From: Amycolatopsis rifamycinica
GTDB lineage: Bacteria > Actinomycetota > Actinomycetes > Mycobacteriales > Pseudonocardiaceae
Assembly: GCF_000695625.1 (NCBI RefSeq)
Contig: NZ_JMQI01000014.1
Coordinates: forward strand, 160,338 to 224,337
Direction: 5' to 3'
Length of the DNA stretch: 64,000 nt
Shown here: positions 30,077 to 38,900 of the stretch, piece by piece
Numbering within the stretch: the first letter of the stretch is position 1
Layout of the letters: each line of letters starts with the position of its first letter
The notes under the pieces: model-generated
The model's database searches: none
Seen by the model: the letters and a program-made list of their open reading frames with translations, nothing else
What the model was told of the DNA's origin: nothing
Position numbers and translations under genes: made by a program

Positions 30077-30129
30077 ACACGGGCGCCCATATTCACGCGG
30101 TGGCGTGAATATGGGCGCCGAACCCGTGT
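30077..30129. terminator. Large perfect inverted repeat after lepA
   Basis: A 17-bp perfect stem runs from GGCGCCCATATTCACGC (30082-30098) to its complement at 30103-30119, with a GGTG loop; an outer ACACGG/CCGTGT stem extends it across 53 bp. It begins 17 bases past the lepA stop, so termination is likely. There is no T-tract, and the central TTCACGC/GCGTGAA echoes the 21-bp array cores. Confidence 0.75.
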
Positions 30130-30192
30130 TCGACGTGGTTTCTGTCGGTGCTCTCTGGTTTCCTCTGGTGCGAAGAGCGAAAGGAGAGCACC

Positions 30193-30762
30193 ATGACGGT
30201 CATGGCAGACATCGAGCATCCCGCCGATTCGGGCCCCCTGACGGTGCACGACCTCGAGGGGATGCCGGACGATGGCCGACGCCGCGAACTCATCGACGGG
30301 GTGCTCATCGTGAGCCCCGCGCCGGGACTGAGACACCAGACCATCGGGTATCGGCTGTACGGTGTGCTCGAGGTCGTGTGCCCGGCTGAGTTCTACGTCG
30401 TCGGAGCACCGTTTGCGGTGCATCAAGGTGACACGATCGAGCTCCAGCCCGATGTCCTGGTCGGCCGGAAAGAAGACTTCACTGAGAAGGATCTCCCGGC
30501 GCCACCGGTGCTGGCGGTCGAGGTGCTGTCGCCCAGCACGGCGATCTACGACCTGAACCTCAAGAAAGCGGTCTACGAACGGTTCGGAACCGGCAGCTAC
30601 TGGGTGGTCGACCCGGCGGAGCCCGCGCTGACGGTGTTCGAGCTGGACGCGGACGGCCACTACCAGCAGGTGGCCAAGGCGGCGGGCGACGAGGCGGTCG
30701 AGCTCGAGTGGCCGTTCCCGGTACGGATCGTGCCACGGGAGCTGCTGGGCCGGCTCGGCTGA
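30193..30762 (+). CDS. Uma2 family endonuclease-like protein
   Basis: A 189-residue Uma2 (DUF820) protein of the PD-(D/E)xK fold. The expected residues are visible: Glu in RRELIDGVL, Asp in LQPDVLVG, and Glu-x-Leu in VLAVEVLSPST followed by a Lys in LNLKKAVYERFG. The typical YWVVDP strand follows. The family is abundant in cyanobacteria and actinomycetes but its biological role is not established; many copies are solitary, as here. ATG at 30193 follows AAGGAGAG. Confidence 0.9.
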   Translation: MTVMADIEHPADSGPLTVHDLEGMPDDGRRRELIDGVLIVSPAPGLRHQTIGYRLYGVLEVVCPAEFYVVGAPFAVHQGDTIELQPDVLVGRKEDFTEKDLPAPPVLAVEVLSPSTAIYDLNLKKAVYERFGTGSYWVVDPAEPALTVFELDADGHYQQVAKAAGDEAVELEWPFPVRIVPRELLGRLG

Positions 30763-30822
30763 GCCTGGTCGTCGCCGGGCTTGCCGGGGCGCCGTGTCGG
30801 TGTTCGCGGGTGGCGTCCCCGG

Positions 30823-31404
30823 TCAGCGGGGCCGGAAGCGGGGTGTGCCGCGGAGCTGGGCGTGCAGCTGCCGGTGGCGCAGTTCCTTCCTTAGCCGGTC
30901 GAGCACCGCGTCGAACAGGGCCGGGGTGAGGATCGCCGTCTGCTCGAACTGTCTTCGCTCGGGCGGTGCCGGTTGGAGTTTGCTTCGCGGCGCGTAGCGC
31001 TGCACCGAACTCTCGACGCCACCGCCGGTGACCAGGTCGACCCAGAGGGCGTCACGCAGGTAGCCGTCGCCGAAGCGGGCCGAACGGCGGACGGTGACCT
31101 CCGCGATCTCCGGCCAGGGGACCACGCGCGTGCTGAGCGTGCCGGCGGGCAGGCGGAGGCCCTCGTCGCTGACGGTGAGGTCCCGCAGGGCTTCGAACCC
31201 GCGTTTGAGATCGCGGGCGCGCGAGACGCGGTAGGCGACGACAGCGGCGAGCACGGTCGCCGCGTAGGCGCCGCCGATCAGCCACGGCGAGAGGCCGCGC
31301 ACCAGCCCGCCGGCGAGTGCCGCACCGAACCCGGCGTCGGCGACGACGAGCAAGCCGACGAGGACCTTGACCGGCGTGGTCACGCGGGGCGGGGACTCGG
31401 ACAA
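30823..31404 (-). CDS. Hypothetical membrane protein with a PH-like domain
   Basis: A 193-residue protein I cannot assign. Two transmembrane helices (about 12-32 and 40-58) are followed by R-V-S-R-A-R and a soluble beta-rich segment with TVSDEGLRLPAG and VVPWPEIAEVTV, the style of actinobacterial bacterial-PH domain proteins. The C-terminus is basic (RLRKELRHRQLHAQLRG). The likely start is TTG at 31404, with AGGAG eight bases upstream. It lies 25 bases downstream of the PPOX gene on the same strand. Confidence 0.72.
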   Translation of the reverse strand: MSESPPRVTTPVKVLVGLLVVADAGFGAALAGGLVRGLSPWLIGGAYAATVLAAVVAYRVSRARDLKRGFEALRDLTVSDEGLRLPAGTLSTRVVPWPEIAEVTVRRSARFGDGYLRDALWVDLVTGGGVESSVQRYAPRSKLQPAPPERRQFEQTAILTPALFDAVLDRLRKELRHRQLHAQLRGTPRFRPR

Positions 31405-31429
31405 CGGGACGACTCCTGGGGCCGGCGGG

Positions 31430-31876
31430 TCAGGGATTGCCGATTATCCGGTCTGCCCGGATGAACACCGCAACCCGCCGCTCTTCGGCCATGACCCGGT
31501 CGTACTCGTCCCAGTCGTCATGCGTCCCGGTGGCGGCGATGAAGACGTCACGCAGCAGCTGCGGCAGGCCGGCGGGGTCGAAGGCGGGGTCGGGATCATC
31601 GGGCCCGATGAGGTGGACGGCGCCGGTGACGGACAGCCAGTTCCACCCGCGCCGGAAGGTGACGGTGGCGTGCCCGGCCCGCCTCAGCAAGGCAAGCTTG
31701 TGCGCCTTCCCGACGGCAACGTAGGCGACACCGGCGGCCCCGGTGACCGGATCGTCGAAGACACCGGCGTTGACGACGGAGGAATGGACGGTGCCGTCCG
31801 CGCGGGTGGTGGCCACGGTGGCGAGGCCGTGCTCCTGCAGCGACAGCGTGCGAACCTGCTCCAGATCAGCGCTCAT
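31430..31876 (-). CDS. PPOX class F420-dependent oxidoreductase
   Basis: A 148-residue split-barrel protein of the flavin/deazaflavin (FDOR) group. It shows LATVATTRADGTVHSSVVNAG, then VAYVAVGKAHKLALLRR where the cofactor phosphate binds, then VTFRRGWNWLSVTG. Such enzymes use F420H2 to reduce substrates; the substrate is unknown. ATG at 31876. Confidence 0.88.
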   Translation of the reverse strand: MSADLEQVRTLSLQEHGLATVATTRADGTVHSSVVNAGVFDDPVTGAAGVAYVAVGKAHKLALLRRAGHATVTFRRGWNWLSVTGAVHLIGPDDPDPAFDPAGLPQLLRDVFIAATGTHDDWDEYDRVMAEERRVAVFIRADRIIGNP

Positions 31877-31916
31877 GCCTCAACTTAGCCCGCCGGACGC
31901 CCCGGATGTCCGACAT

Positions 31917-32333
31917 TCACCGGCCGAAGTACGGCGATAACCGTCCGCACAGGAGGTCGACGTCCTCGCGAGGCGCCCCGGGCCAGTCGACATCCATCCA
32001 CCCGAGCTCGGCGGGAGTCCCGCGGTGCCGCACGAAGACGTGCTGGTGAAAGTGAGCGCCGGCGAGCCCCCGCCCGGCGATGGCGGAGTGGACGGACTCA
32101 GGATCGAGTTCGGCCCGCAAGGCGCGGGCGGCGACCCAGGCCGCCCGCGCGACGGCGAGGGCTTCGCCTTCGGTGAGACCGTCGAGGTTCGCCACGTGCC
32201 GCCGGGTCTCGACGAAGAGGTACCCGGGAAAGCTCCCCGGCCGATGACTGACGACGACCAGATCATCGGCCCAGACCACGGGACTCACGAGCGGCCCGGT
32301 ACCGCGGTGCTTGGCACAGACAGGGCAGGGCAT
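31917..32333 (-). CDS. HIT family protein
   Basis: A 138-residue histidine-triad protein. The catalytic motif is visible as HFHQHVFVRH near residue 93, where the last His of the triad is shifted to the usual H-x-H-x-H-x-x pattern only in part (HFHQHVF). A CPVC knuckle at residues 3-6 may bind zinc. HIT proteins hydrolyse or transfer nucleoside phosphates. ATG at 32333. The gene stands alone upstream of the PPOX gene, separated by 40 bases. Confidence 0.88.
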   Translation of the reverse strand: MPCPVCAKHRGTGPLVSPVVWADDLVVVSHRPGSFPGYLFVETRRHVANLDGLTEGEALAVARAAWVAARALRAELDPESVHSAIAGRGLAGAHFHQHVFVRHRGTPAELGWMDVDWPGAPREDVDLLCGRLSPYFGR

Positions 32334-32434
32334 GACCTCAGGCTAACTGGCGGAGCCGGCCGCCCGCGGCGGCCGACGACGTGATGGACGGCGTCACCAA
32401 ATGTCTGCGCGCACTCTCGACGCGGAGTGGCGAA

Positions 32435-32467
32435 GGGCCGGGCCCACCACGCCGGTGGGCCCGGCCC
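32435..32467 (-). terminator. Terminator of the hexosaminidase gene
   Basis: A 14-bp perfect stem GGGCCGGGCCCACC / GGTGGGCCCGGCCC with loop ACGCC begins six bases past the reverse-strand stop at 32473. No T-tract. Confidence 0.8.
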
Positions 32468-32472
32468 TCACC

Positions 32473-34236
32473 TCAGCAAACCCCGTTGTCGGTCCAAACG
32501 CCCCACTGCCCCGTCGTTCCCGGTTCCTCTCCCTGCGTCCACCAGTTCGCCGTCCACTTGTGGCCGTTGTGGGACACCACGTTCCCGCCCGTGTACACCT
32601 GCGAAGCGCTCCACGCCGGATCCACGCATGTCCCCGGGTTCGTCGTTCCGCCCGTGTCCCAGGACACCTGCGACGACCGGTAGAAGTTGATCGACTGCGC
32701 CACCCAGCGCGGGGCCTGGGCTCCCAAGCGGGTCCGGAACGCCGTCCAGTCGTGGGTCGGCCACGGTGACCAGCCCAGCTCCGCGTGTGCGGCCAACCGC
32801 GGGAACGCCAGGTAGTCGATGTCCGACGGCGTCGCCACCGTCTCCGTCCACAAGGGAGACTCGACGCCGCGGACCGCTGACTCCGGCACGCCCGACAGGT
32901 ACGCCCCTGGGTTCCAGTCGTACGCGTCCTGGACCTCGATGTAGCCCGCCCACGACAAGCCGATCGGGGTCGAGCTGTTGTACTTCATGTCCAGGTACGC
33001 CTTGTTCGCCGGCGACAGGATCACCTTGCTGCCGCGGGAAACCGCCGTCGAGACGCCCGCGTCCGACGTCGAAGTGCCCCAGAACTGCGGTGTGGCCGAG
33101 GCCGGCAGGGTTGCCTTGGCGATGTCGTGCCAGCCCACCACCGACTTGCCCGTGGCCGCCACCAGTGGCAGGACCTTGTTCATGAACGTCAGGTAGTCGG
33201 CCTGGGAGGTCGCCGAAGCTTCGTCTCCGCCGATGTGCAGGTACGGGCCCGGGGTCAGGGCCGCCAGCTCGCGCAGGACGTCCGCGACGAACGTGTACGT
33301 GATGTCCTTCGAAATGCACAACGAGCTGTAGCCGACCGCCGTGTCCGTCCTCAACGCGGGGGCCACGCCGTTGCAGTTCAGCTCCGCGTACGACGCCAGG
33401 GCCGCGTTCACGTGCCCCGGCATGTCGATCTCCGGGATGATCGTGATGTGGCGGGAAGCCGCGTAGTTCACGATGTCCGTGTACTGCGCCTTCGTGTAGT
33501 AACCACCCGCGCCGCCGCCGACCTGGGTGCTGCCGCCGTACGTCGTCAGGCGGGGCCAGCTGTCGATCTGGATGCGCCAGCCCTGGTCGTCCGCCAGGTG
33601 CAGGTGCAGATTGTTGATCTTGTACTGGGCCAGCTGGTCGAGGTACCTCTTGACCGTGGACACCGGGTGGAAGTGGCGGGCGACGTCGAGCATCGCGCCG
33701 CGGTAGGCGAAGCGTGGGTAGTCCAGGATCGTCGCGCCCGGCACGCTCCACGGGCCCGGCTGCGCGGAGGGACTCTCGACGCGGCCCGGCAGCAGCTGCC
33801 GCAACGTCTGGACGCCCGCGAACAGCCCGTCGGCCGTCGTGGCTCGCACGGTGACCGACGACGCCGTCGACACGAGCTGGTAGCCCTGCGTGCCGACCGA
33901 CGCGGGCGCGCCGCTCAGCAGCAGCGCGATGCTGTCGGACGGCACCGACGCCGGTGCGTCGGACACCGGCAGCGCGAAGCCGGTCGACGGCCGCAGGACG
34001 CCGGCCAGGTAGTCGCCGACCTGGCGGGCCGGTGCCGAACCGGCTTCGGTGACGATCTTCGTGGTCGAGACCAGCGGGAACGCGACGCCGGTCGCCGGGG
34101 TCACCGACACCGGGACCGGGACGATCGACGGCAACGCCGGCGTGGCCGCCGCGGCCGGCGTGAGCTGGGTGCCGGCGCCGACGAGCGCCAGCACCGCGAG
34201 CGCGCGGCCGAGCCGCCGCGCGAAGGAGTTCTTCAC
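32473..34236 (-). CDS. Secreted beta-N-acetylhexosaminidase (GH20) with CBM5/12
   Basis: A 587-residue exported enzyme that removes terminal GlcNAc from chitin oligomers. A signal peptide (RRLGRALAVLALVGAGTQL, cut near PAAAA) is followed by a GH20b domain (about 45-155), then the catalytic barrel with FAYRGAMLDVARHFHP and the Asp-Glu pair in LHIGGDEAS near residue 337. The C-terminal 45 residues (WSASQVYTGGNVVSHNGHKW) are a chitin-binding CBM5/12 module. The GTG at 34236 follows AGGAGG at good spacing; the open frame runs on upstream without homology. A DasR-type site lies 74 bp upstream, tying it to GlcNAc signalling. Confidence 0.95.
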   Translation of the reverse strand: MKNSFARRLGRALAVLALVGAGTQLTPAAAATPALPSIVPVPVSVTPATGVAFPLVSTTKIVTEAGSAPARQVGDYLAGVLRPSTGFALPVSDAPASVPSDSIALLLSGAPASVGTQGYQLVSTASSVTVRATTADGLFAGVQTLRQLLPGRVESPSAQPGPWSVPGATILDYPRFAYRGAMLDVARHFHPVSTVKRYLDQLAQYKINNLHLHLADDQGWRIQIDSWPRLTTYGGSTQVGGGAGGYYTKAQYTDIVNYAASRHITIIPEIDMPGHVNAALASYAELNCNGVAPALRTDTAVGYSSLCISKDITYTFVADVLRELAALTPGPYLHIGGDEASATSQADYLTFMNKVLPLVAATGKSVVGWHDIAKATLPASATPQFWGTSTSDAGVSTAVSRGSKVILSPANKAYLDMKYNSSTPIGLSWAGYIEVQDAYDWNPGAYLSGVPESAVRGVESPLWTETVATPSDIDYLAFPRLAAHAELGWSPWPTHDWTAFRTRLGAQAPRWVAQSINFYRSSQVSWDTGGTTNPGTCVDPAWSASQVYTGGNVVSHNGHKWTANWWTQGEEPGTTGQWGVWTDNGVC

Positions 34237-34308
34237 CGGGGGACCTCCTGGCGGGAAGGGCGCGACCTCGCCGTCGCGCCTGCCCGGATCGTCGCACTTC
34301 CGGCGGCG

Positions 34309-34323
34309 ATGGTCTAGACCAGT
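34309..34323. promoter_or_regulatory. DasR-type operator (dre-like)
   Basis: ATGGTCTAGACCAGT holds the 12-bp palindrome TGGTCTAGACCA, the core of the dre element bound by the GlcNAc-responsive GntR regulator DasR. It lies 74 bp upstream of the GH20 gene and 22 bp upstream of the divergent MarR gene. Confidence 0.82.
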
Positions 34324-34344
34324 TTGGGTGGTTAAGCTCGCTCG

Positions 34345-34854
34345 GTGACGCGGGACTTCGCACCGGGGTCGCCGTTCGCGCTGCTGTCGAGCGCCGAGAC
34401 GGCCGCCTGGTACGCCTACATGAAGGTGCACCTCCGCCTGGAGTACGAGCTGAACCGGCAGCTCCGCGCGGACAGCGGGCTTTCGCTCGCCGACTACCAC
34501 GTGCTGGTCGCGCTGACCAGCGCGGCCGGCGGCCGGATGCGGGTCACCGACCTGGCGATCCGCATCGGCTGGGAGCGCAGCCGGCTCTCGCACCACCTCA
34601 AGCGCATGCGGGACCGCGGGCTGGTCGGGACCGGGACGGCCGCCGAGGATCGCCGGGTCACCGAGGTGACGCTGTCCGAAACGGGCTGGGAATCGCTGCG
34701 GCAGGCCGCGCCGGACCACGTGGGGTTCGTGCGGCAGGCGTTCCTGGACGCCCTCGAGCCCGCCGAGCTGGCGCAGCTGGCGACCCTGCTCGACCGCGTC
34801 TACGACACCCTGGTCGAGCACGGCACCCTGCCGCGGCCGGAGGATCATCCCTGA
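34345..34854 (+). CDS. MarR family transcriptional regulator
   Basis: A 169-residue winged-helix regulator. The N-terminal dimerisation helix is W-Y-A-Y-M-K-V-H-L-R-L-E-Y-E-L, and the DNA-binding part runs LSLADYHVLVALTSA, WERSRLSHHLKRMRDRGLV, then the wing TAAEDRRVTEVTLSETG. The GTG at 34345 lacks a Shine-Dalgarno, and TTAAGCT lies just upstream, so the mRNA may be leaderless. A perfect 20-bp palindrome directly after its stop could be its target. Confidence 0.9.
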   Translation: MTRDFAPGSPFALLSSAETAAWYAYMKVHLRLEYELNRQLRADSGLSLADYHVLVALTSAAGGRMRVTDLAIRIGWERSRLSHHLKRMRDRGLVGTGTAAEDRRVTEVTLSETGWESLRQAAPDHVGFVRQAFLDALEPAELAQLATLLDRVYDTLVEHGTLPRPEDHP

Positions 34855-34857
34855 CGG

Positions 34858-34877
34858 TTACGTGACATGTCACGTAA
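34858..34877. promoter_or_regulatory. Perfect 20-bp palindromic operator
   Basis: TTACGTGACATGTCACGTAA is self-complementary over all 20 bases. It starts three bases past the marR stop and ends 29 bases before the SnoaL-like gene, where its promoter should be. Confidence 0.7.
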
Positions 34878-34906
34878 TATGGCGGTCGAACCTAGGAGGG
34901 TGCGAC

Positions 34907-35263
34907 ATGGCGACGGTGGCCGAGCTGATGGAAGCCAACCTGCTCAGGGTGTTCAACGAGCGTGACGACGAACGGCGGGCGAAGGCGATCGCCGAGACGT
35001 ACGCGCCCGACGTCACCTTCGCCGATCCCGAAGGGGTCGCGACCGGGCACGAGGAGCTGAACGCCAAGGCGAGGGCGCTGCTGGCGCAGTCCCCGGGCTT
35101 CGTGTTCTCGGCGGCGGGCCCGGCCCTGGTCAACCACGACCTCGGCCACCTCGCCTGGGCGTTCGGCCCGGACGGCGAGCCGCCGGTCGTGCGGGGGATC
35201 GACGTCGCGCTCGTCGAGGACGGGGTGATCAAGAAGCTCTACACGATGTTGCTGCCCGCCTGA
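34907..35263 (+). CDS. SnoaL-like/NTF2-fold protein
   Basis: A 118-residue cone-shaped NTF2-fold protein: LMEANLLRVFNERDDERRAKAIAETYAPDVTFADPEG is the usual N-terminal helix-strand start, and GIDVALVEDGVIKKLYTML the C-terminal sheet. Members are cyclases, isomerases or ligand binders; none can be assigned. ATG at 34907 follows AGGAGGG. It is downstream of marR and may be under its control through the 20-bp palindrome. Confidence 0.85.
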   Translation: MATVAELMEANLLRVFNERDDERRAKAIAETYAPDVTFADPEGVATGHEELNAKARALLAQSPGFVFSAAGPALVNHDLGHLAWAFGPDGEPPVVRGIDVALVEDGVIKKLYTMLLPA

Positions 35264-35280
35264 GTACTACGCTCGGTGGC

Positions 35281-36330
35281 ATGTTCGACGAGCTGACGTT
35301 CCCGGTCGTCGCCGCGCCGATGGCCGGTGGCCCGACCACGCCGGAGCTGGTCGCCGCGGTGACCGAGGCCGGCGGCTACGGCTTCCTCTCGGCCGGCATG
35401 CTCACCCCCGCGGCACTGGCGGCCCAGATCGACCGGACGCGGGAGCTGACCGGCGGCGAGTTCGGCGTCAACCTCTTCGTCCCGCAGCCGGACACCGGCG
35501 CCGACGTCACCGCGCACCGCGAGCGGCTCGAGGAGTTCGCCCGCGAGTACGACGTCGAGCTCGGCGAACCGAAGTGGGACGACGACGCCTACCCCGCGAA
35601 GCTGGACGTCGTGCTCGAGAAGCGCGTCCCCGTCGTGTCGTTCACCTTCGGCCCGCCGTCGCCGTCGGACGTCCTCCGGCTCCGCGACGCCGGGACCAAG
35701 ATCGTCGTCACCGTGACCACGCCCGAGGCCGCCCACCGGGCCGCCGACCTCGGCGCCGACGCGCTCGTCGTCCAGGGGTTCGAAGCCGGCGGGCACCGGA
35801 GCCTGTTCACCGACGACCCGCGCCTGCCCGGCGGCGGCGCCGAATACGGCGTCCTCGCGCTCCTGCGGCTCGTTGCCGCCCGGGTCGACCTGCCGCTCAT
35901 CGCCGCCGGCGGGCTGGTGCACGGGGCCGACGTCGCGGCCGTGCTCGCCGCCGGGGCCGTGGCCGCCCAGCTGGGCACCGTCTTCCTGCGCGCCGACGAA
36001 GCCGGGACGTCCGAGGCCCACCGCAAGGCCCTCGCCCTCGCCGAGCGCGAGACCGCGTTCACCCGGGCCTTCAGCGGACGCCCGGCGCGAGGCCTGGTCA
36101 ACAAGTTCATGGACGCCCTGTCCGAGGGCGCCCCGGCCGCGTATCCGCAGCTGAACCACCTGGCCGGCCCGGTGCGCAAGGCGTCGGCGAAGGCCGGTGA
36201 CCCCGAGGCGATCTCGCTGTGGGCGGGCCAGACCTACCCGCTCGCGTACGACGCCTCGGCCGCCGTGATCATCGAGCGGCTGAAGGTCGAGGCGCGCGAA
36301 GCCGCCGCGCGCCTCGACCGGATCCGCTAG
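35281..36330 (+). CDS. Nitronate monooxygenase family protein
   Basis: A 349-residue FMN-dependent TIM-barrel enzyme that oxidises alkyl nitronates. It shows PVVAAPMAGGPTTPELVAAV, GFLSAGML, the FMN site DALVVQGFEAGGHRS with the catalytic-region His, and LIAAGGLVHGADVAAVLAAGAVAAQLGT. ATG at 35281 is 17 bases after the SnoaL-like gene, so the two probably share a transcript. Its TAG stop shares CTAG with the convergent permease. Confidence 0.92.
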   Translation: MFDELTFPVVAAPMAGGPTTPELVAAVTEAGGYGFLSAGMLTPAALAAQIDRTRELTGGEFGVNLFVPQPDTGADVTAHRERLEEFAREYDVELGEPKWDDDAYPAKLDVVLEKRVPVVSFTFGPPSPSDVLRLRDAGTKIVVTVTTPEAAHRAADLGADALVVQGFEAGGHRSLFTDDPRLPGGGAEYGVLALLRLVAARVDLPLIAAGGLVHGADVAAVLAAGAVAAQLGTVFLRADEAGTSEAHRKALALAERETAFTRAFSGRPARGLVNKFMDALSEGAPAAYPQLNHLAGPVRKASAKAGDPEAISLWAGQTYPLAYDASAAVIIERLKVEAREAAARLDRIR

Positions 36331-37766
36331 CCGCCGGTGCGGTTCAGCACCGAGTGCCGGCGGCTGTAGAGGAAGTAGACAAATAGGCCGAGGACGAACC
36401 AGACGGCGAACCGCAGCCAGGTGGCCGGCTGCAGGAACGTGATCAGCCAGATCGAGAACACGACGCCGATCGCGGGCACCACCGGCATGCCCGGCGTCTT
36501 GAACGTCCGCGGCAGGTCCGGCTGCTTGTAGCGCAGCACGATCACCGCGACGCAGACGACGACGAACGCGAGCAGGATGCCGATGTTCGTCAGCTCGGCC
36601 GCCTCGCCGATCGGCAGCAGGCCGGCGATGATCGCGGACGCGCCGCCGAGGATCCACGTCATCCGGCTCGGTACCTGCCGCGTCGGGTGGGTCTTGCCCA
36701 GCCACGGCGGCAGGAGGCCGTCGCGGCTCATCGAGTAGCCGACGCGGGTGGCGCCCATCAGGAACGTGAACAGCACGGTGAGGATGCCGACGATCGCGCC
36801 GATCGCGATCACCGTGGCCAGCCCGTCGAGGCCGACCGACTTGAACGCCGTCGAGAACCCGCTCTTCGGGTCGATCTCGGTGTACTTCTGCATGCCCGTC
36901 AGCACCAGGCAGGCGAGCACGTACAGCACCATCGAGATGGCCAGCGAGTACAGGATCGCCTTCGGCATGTGCCGCTGCGCGTCCTTCGACTCCTCCGCCG
37001 CGGTGCTCATGGCGTCGTAGCCGAAGACGGCGAAGAACACCGTCGCGGCGCCGGTCACCGCGCCGCCGAAGCCCGCGGGCGCGAACGGCGTGTAGTTGCC
37101 GGTCTTGACGTAGAAGAAGCCGACCAGGATGACGACCAGCACGATGAGGACCTTGATCCCGACCATCGCCGTCTCGAACCGGGCGGCGCTGCGGATGCCG
37201 CGGTTGAGCAGGTACGCGATCAGCAGGCACAGCAGCGCGGCGAACAGGTCGACCTTGTGGCCCGGCCCGGTCCCGGGCGCGCCGAGCATCCACGCGGGCA
37301 GGTCGAGGCCGAGCTGGCCGAGCAGGAAGCTGAAGTAGCCGGAGATGCCGATCGCCACCACCGCCACGATCGCGGTGTACTCCAGCAGCAGGTCCCAGCC
37401 GATGAACCAGCCGACGATCTCGCCGAGCACCGCGTAGCCGTAGGTGTAGGCCGAGCCGGCCTTCGGGATCAGGCCGGCGAACTCCGCGTAGGAGAACGCC
37501 GCCGCGGCGCTCGCGACCCCGGCGATGAGGAACGAGATCAGCACGGCCGGGCCGACACCGGGGATGCCCGCCGCGTCGTCGCCGTGCGCGACACTGCCGG
37601 CGAGGGCGAAGATGCCGGCGCCGATGATGCCGCCGATGCCGATGGCGGTCAGCTGCCACAACCCCAGCGTGCGTTGCAGGCCGCCGCCGCCGTCGGTGGG
37701 GTCCTGGATCTGGTCGATCGGCTTGCGCCGGAAGATGCCGGAGCTCGTGCCTCCTGGAGCGGACAT
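36327..37766 (-). CDS. APC family amino acid permease
   Basis: A 479-residue transporter with about twelve helices, starting GLWQLTAIGIGGIIGAGIFALAG, the consensus unwound region of helix 1. FSYAEFAGLIPKAGSAYTYGYAVLGE and the FFAVFGYDAMSTAAEESKD motif of cationic amino acid permeases follow. It probably imports amino acids by proton symport. ATG at 37766 was chosen because GGGAG lies six bases upstream; an ATG one codon earlier is also possible. Convergent with the nitronate monooxygenase gene. Confidence 0.93.
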   Translation of the reverse strand: MSAPGGTSSGIFRRKPIDQIQDPTDGGGGLQRTLGLWQLTAIGIGGIIGAGIFALAGSVAHGDDAAGIPGVGPAVLISFLIAGVASAAAAFSYAEFAGLIPKAGSAYTYGYAVLGEIVGWFIGWDLLLEYTAIVAVVAIGISGYFSFLLGQLGLDLPAWMLGAPGTGPGHKVDLFAALLCLLIAYLLNRGIRSAARFETAMVGIKVLIVLVVILVGFFYVKTGNYTPFAPAGFGGAVTGAATVFFAVFGYDAMSTAAEESKDAQRHMPKAILYSLAISMVLYVLACLVLTGMQKYTEIDPKSGFSTAFKSVGLDGLATVIAIGAIVGILTVLFTFLMGATRVGYSMSRDGLLPPWLGKTHPTRQVPSRMTWILGGASAIIAGLLPIGEAAELTNIGILLAFVVVCVAVIVLRYKQPDLPRTFKTPGMPVVPAIGVVFSIWLITFLQPATWLRFAVWFVLGLFVYFLYSRRHSVLNRTGG

Positions 37767-37856
37767 CATCGTCTCCCGAAACGGTCGGTGGAAGGCCCGG
37801 ATCACGGGCCCTCGCGGAACCTACCGCCAACTCCGCGCGCTGACAGCCTGAGCGCG

Positions 37857-38900
37857 TCAGCCCGCCGCGGTGTCCTCGCTCACGGCCTTCGGCGCCGTCG
37901 CGACGGCCCGCTTGGCCTGGGTGGTCCGGACCGCGCCGGCGGCGAAGTAGGTGAGCAGCTCCGCGATCTCGACCGGGTCGTCCAGCTGCGGGCAGTGGCC
38001 CCAGTCCTCGCGGACCAGCAGCCTGCTGTGCGGCACCAGCGTGTGCAGCTGCCGCCCGGACGCGGCGGTGACGAGCTTGTCCTTGCCGCACGCGACGACC
38101 AGCAGCGGGACCTGCACCGAATCCAGGCGGTAGGCGTCGGCGAGCTCCGCGACGAGCTGCCGGGCCTGCTCCAGCCGGCTCTTCGTCGCGCGGTAGTCCG
38201 GGAACAGCGCGGTGAAGCGCTGCACCTGGGTCGCGTCGGCCGCGCCCGAGTCGGCGTACAGCAGCCGCGGGACGACCTGCTCGGCGACCTTGCGCACCAG
38301 GAAACCCGGCACCGGAAGGGGCAGGGACGAGTACAGCCGCAGCGGCAGCGGGTAGCGCGCCACCGTGCGGATCAGCCACGAGTCGACGAACCCCGGCGCG
38401 GCGATGGAGACGACGCCGGAGAGCGGCAGACGGCTGTTCTGGGCCGCGCGCAGGCTCATGGTGCCGCCGAGGGAGTTCCCGGCCAGCACGACCGAGCCGA
38501 GCACCGCCTGCTCGCGGACGACGGCGGCGGCGAACGCGTCGAGCTGCGGCAGCATCGGGCCGGGCCGCAGCGGCTGGGCGTCGCCGAACCCGGGCAGATC
38601 GACCGCGACCGCCGGGATCCCGGCGGCCGCGAGCTGCTCCAGAGCGGGGCGCCAGGTGTCGGCGCTGTCGCAGTAGCCGTGCAGGAGCACCAGCCGCGGC
38701 GCGGTGGGCCGGACGTGCGGCGCCGCGGATCGGCGACGGAGTGCGCGGCGGGGGACCTCCGGCTCGGGGGCGGTGTCGCCGACCTCGAGGACACGGGTGC
38801 GGACACCGGCGTAGCGCCGGAAGGAGACCCGGATCGGGTCCGGATCAGTGCTGGGCCGGCCGTCCGGTCCAGCCGGAGTGGGCCGCTTCGTCGCGGTCAT
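37857..38900 (-). CDS. Alpha/beta fold hydrolase
   Basis: A 347-residue hydrolase. The oxyanion-hole motif LVLLHGYCDSADTW follows an 80-residue charged N-terminus. The nucleophile elbow is VLAGNSLGGTMSL (Ser near 149), and the final His lies in VREDWGHCPQLDDP near 300. A lid region with several hydrophobic helices lies between. The substrate is unknown; lipid esters are possible. ATG at 38900. Confidence 0.9.
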   Translation of the reverse strand: MTATKRPTPAGPDGRPSTDPDPIRVSFRRYAGVRTRVLEVGDTAPEPEVPRRALRRRSAAPHVRPTAPRLVLLHGYCDSADTWRPALEQLAAAGIPAVAVDLPGFGDAQPLRPGPMLPQLDAFAAAVVREQAVLGSVVLAGNSLGGTMSLRAAQNSRLPLSGVVSIAAPGFVDSWLIRTVARYPLPLRLYSSLPLPVPGFLVRKVAEQVVPRLLYADSGAADATQVQRFTALFPDYRATKSRLEQARQLVAELADAYRLDSVQVPLLVVACGKDKLVTAASGRQLHTLVPHSRLLVREDWGHCPQLDDPVEIAELLTYFAAGAVRTTQAKRAVATAPKAVSEDTAAG

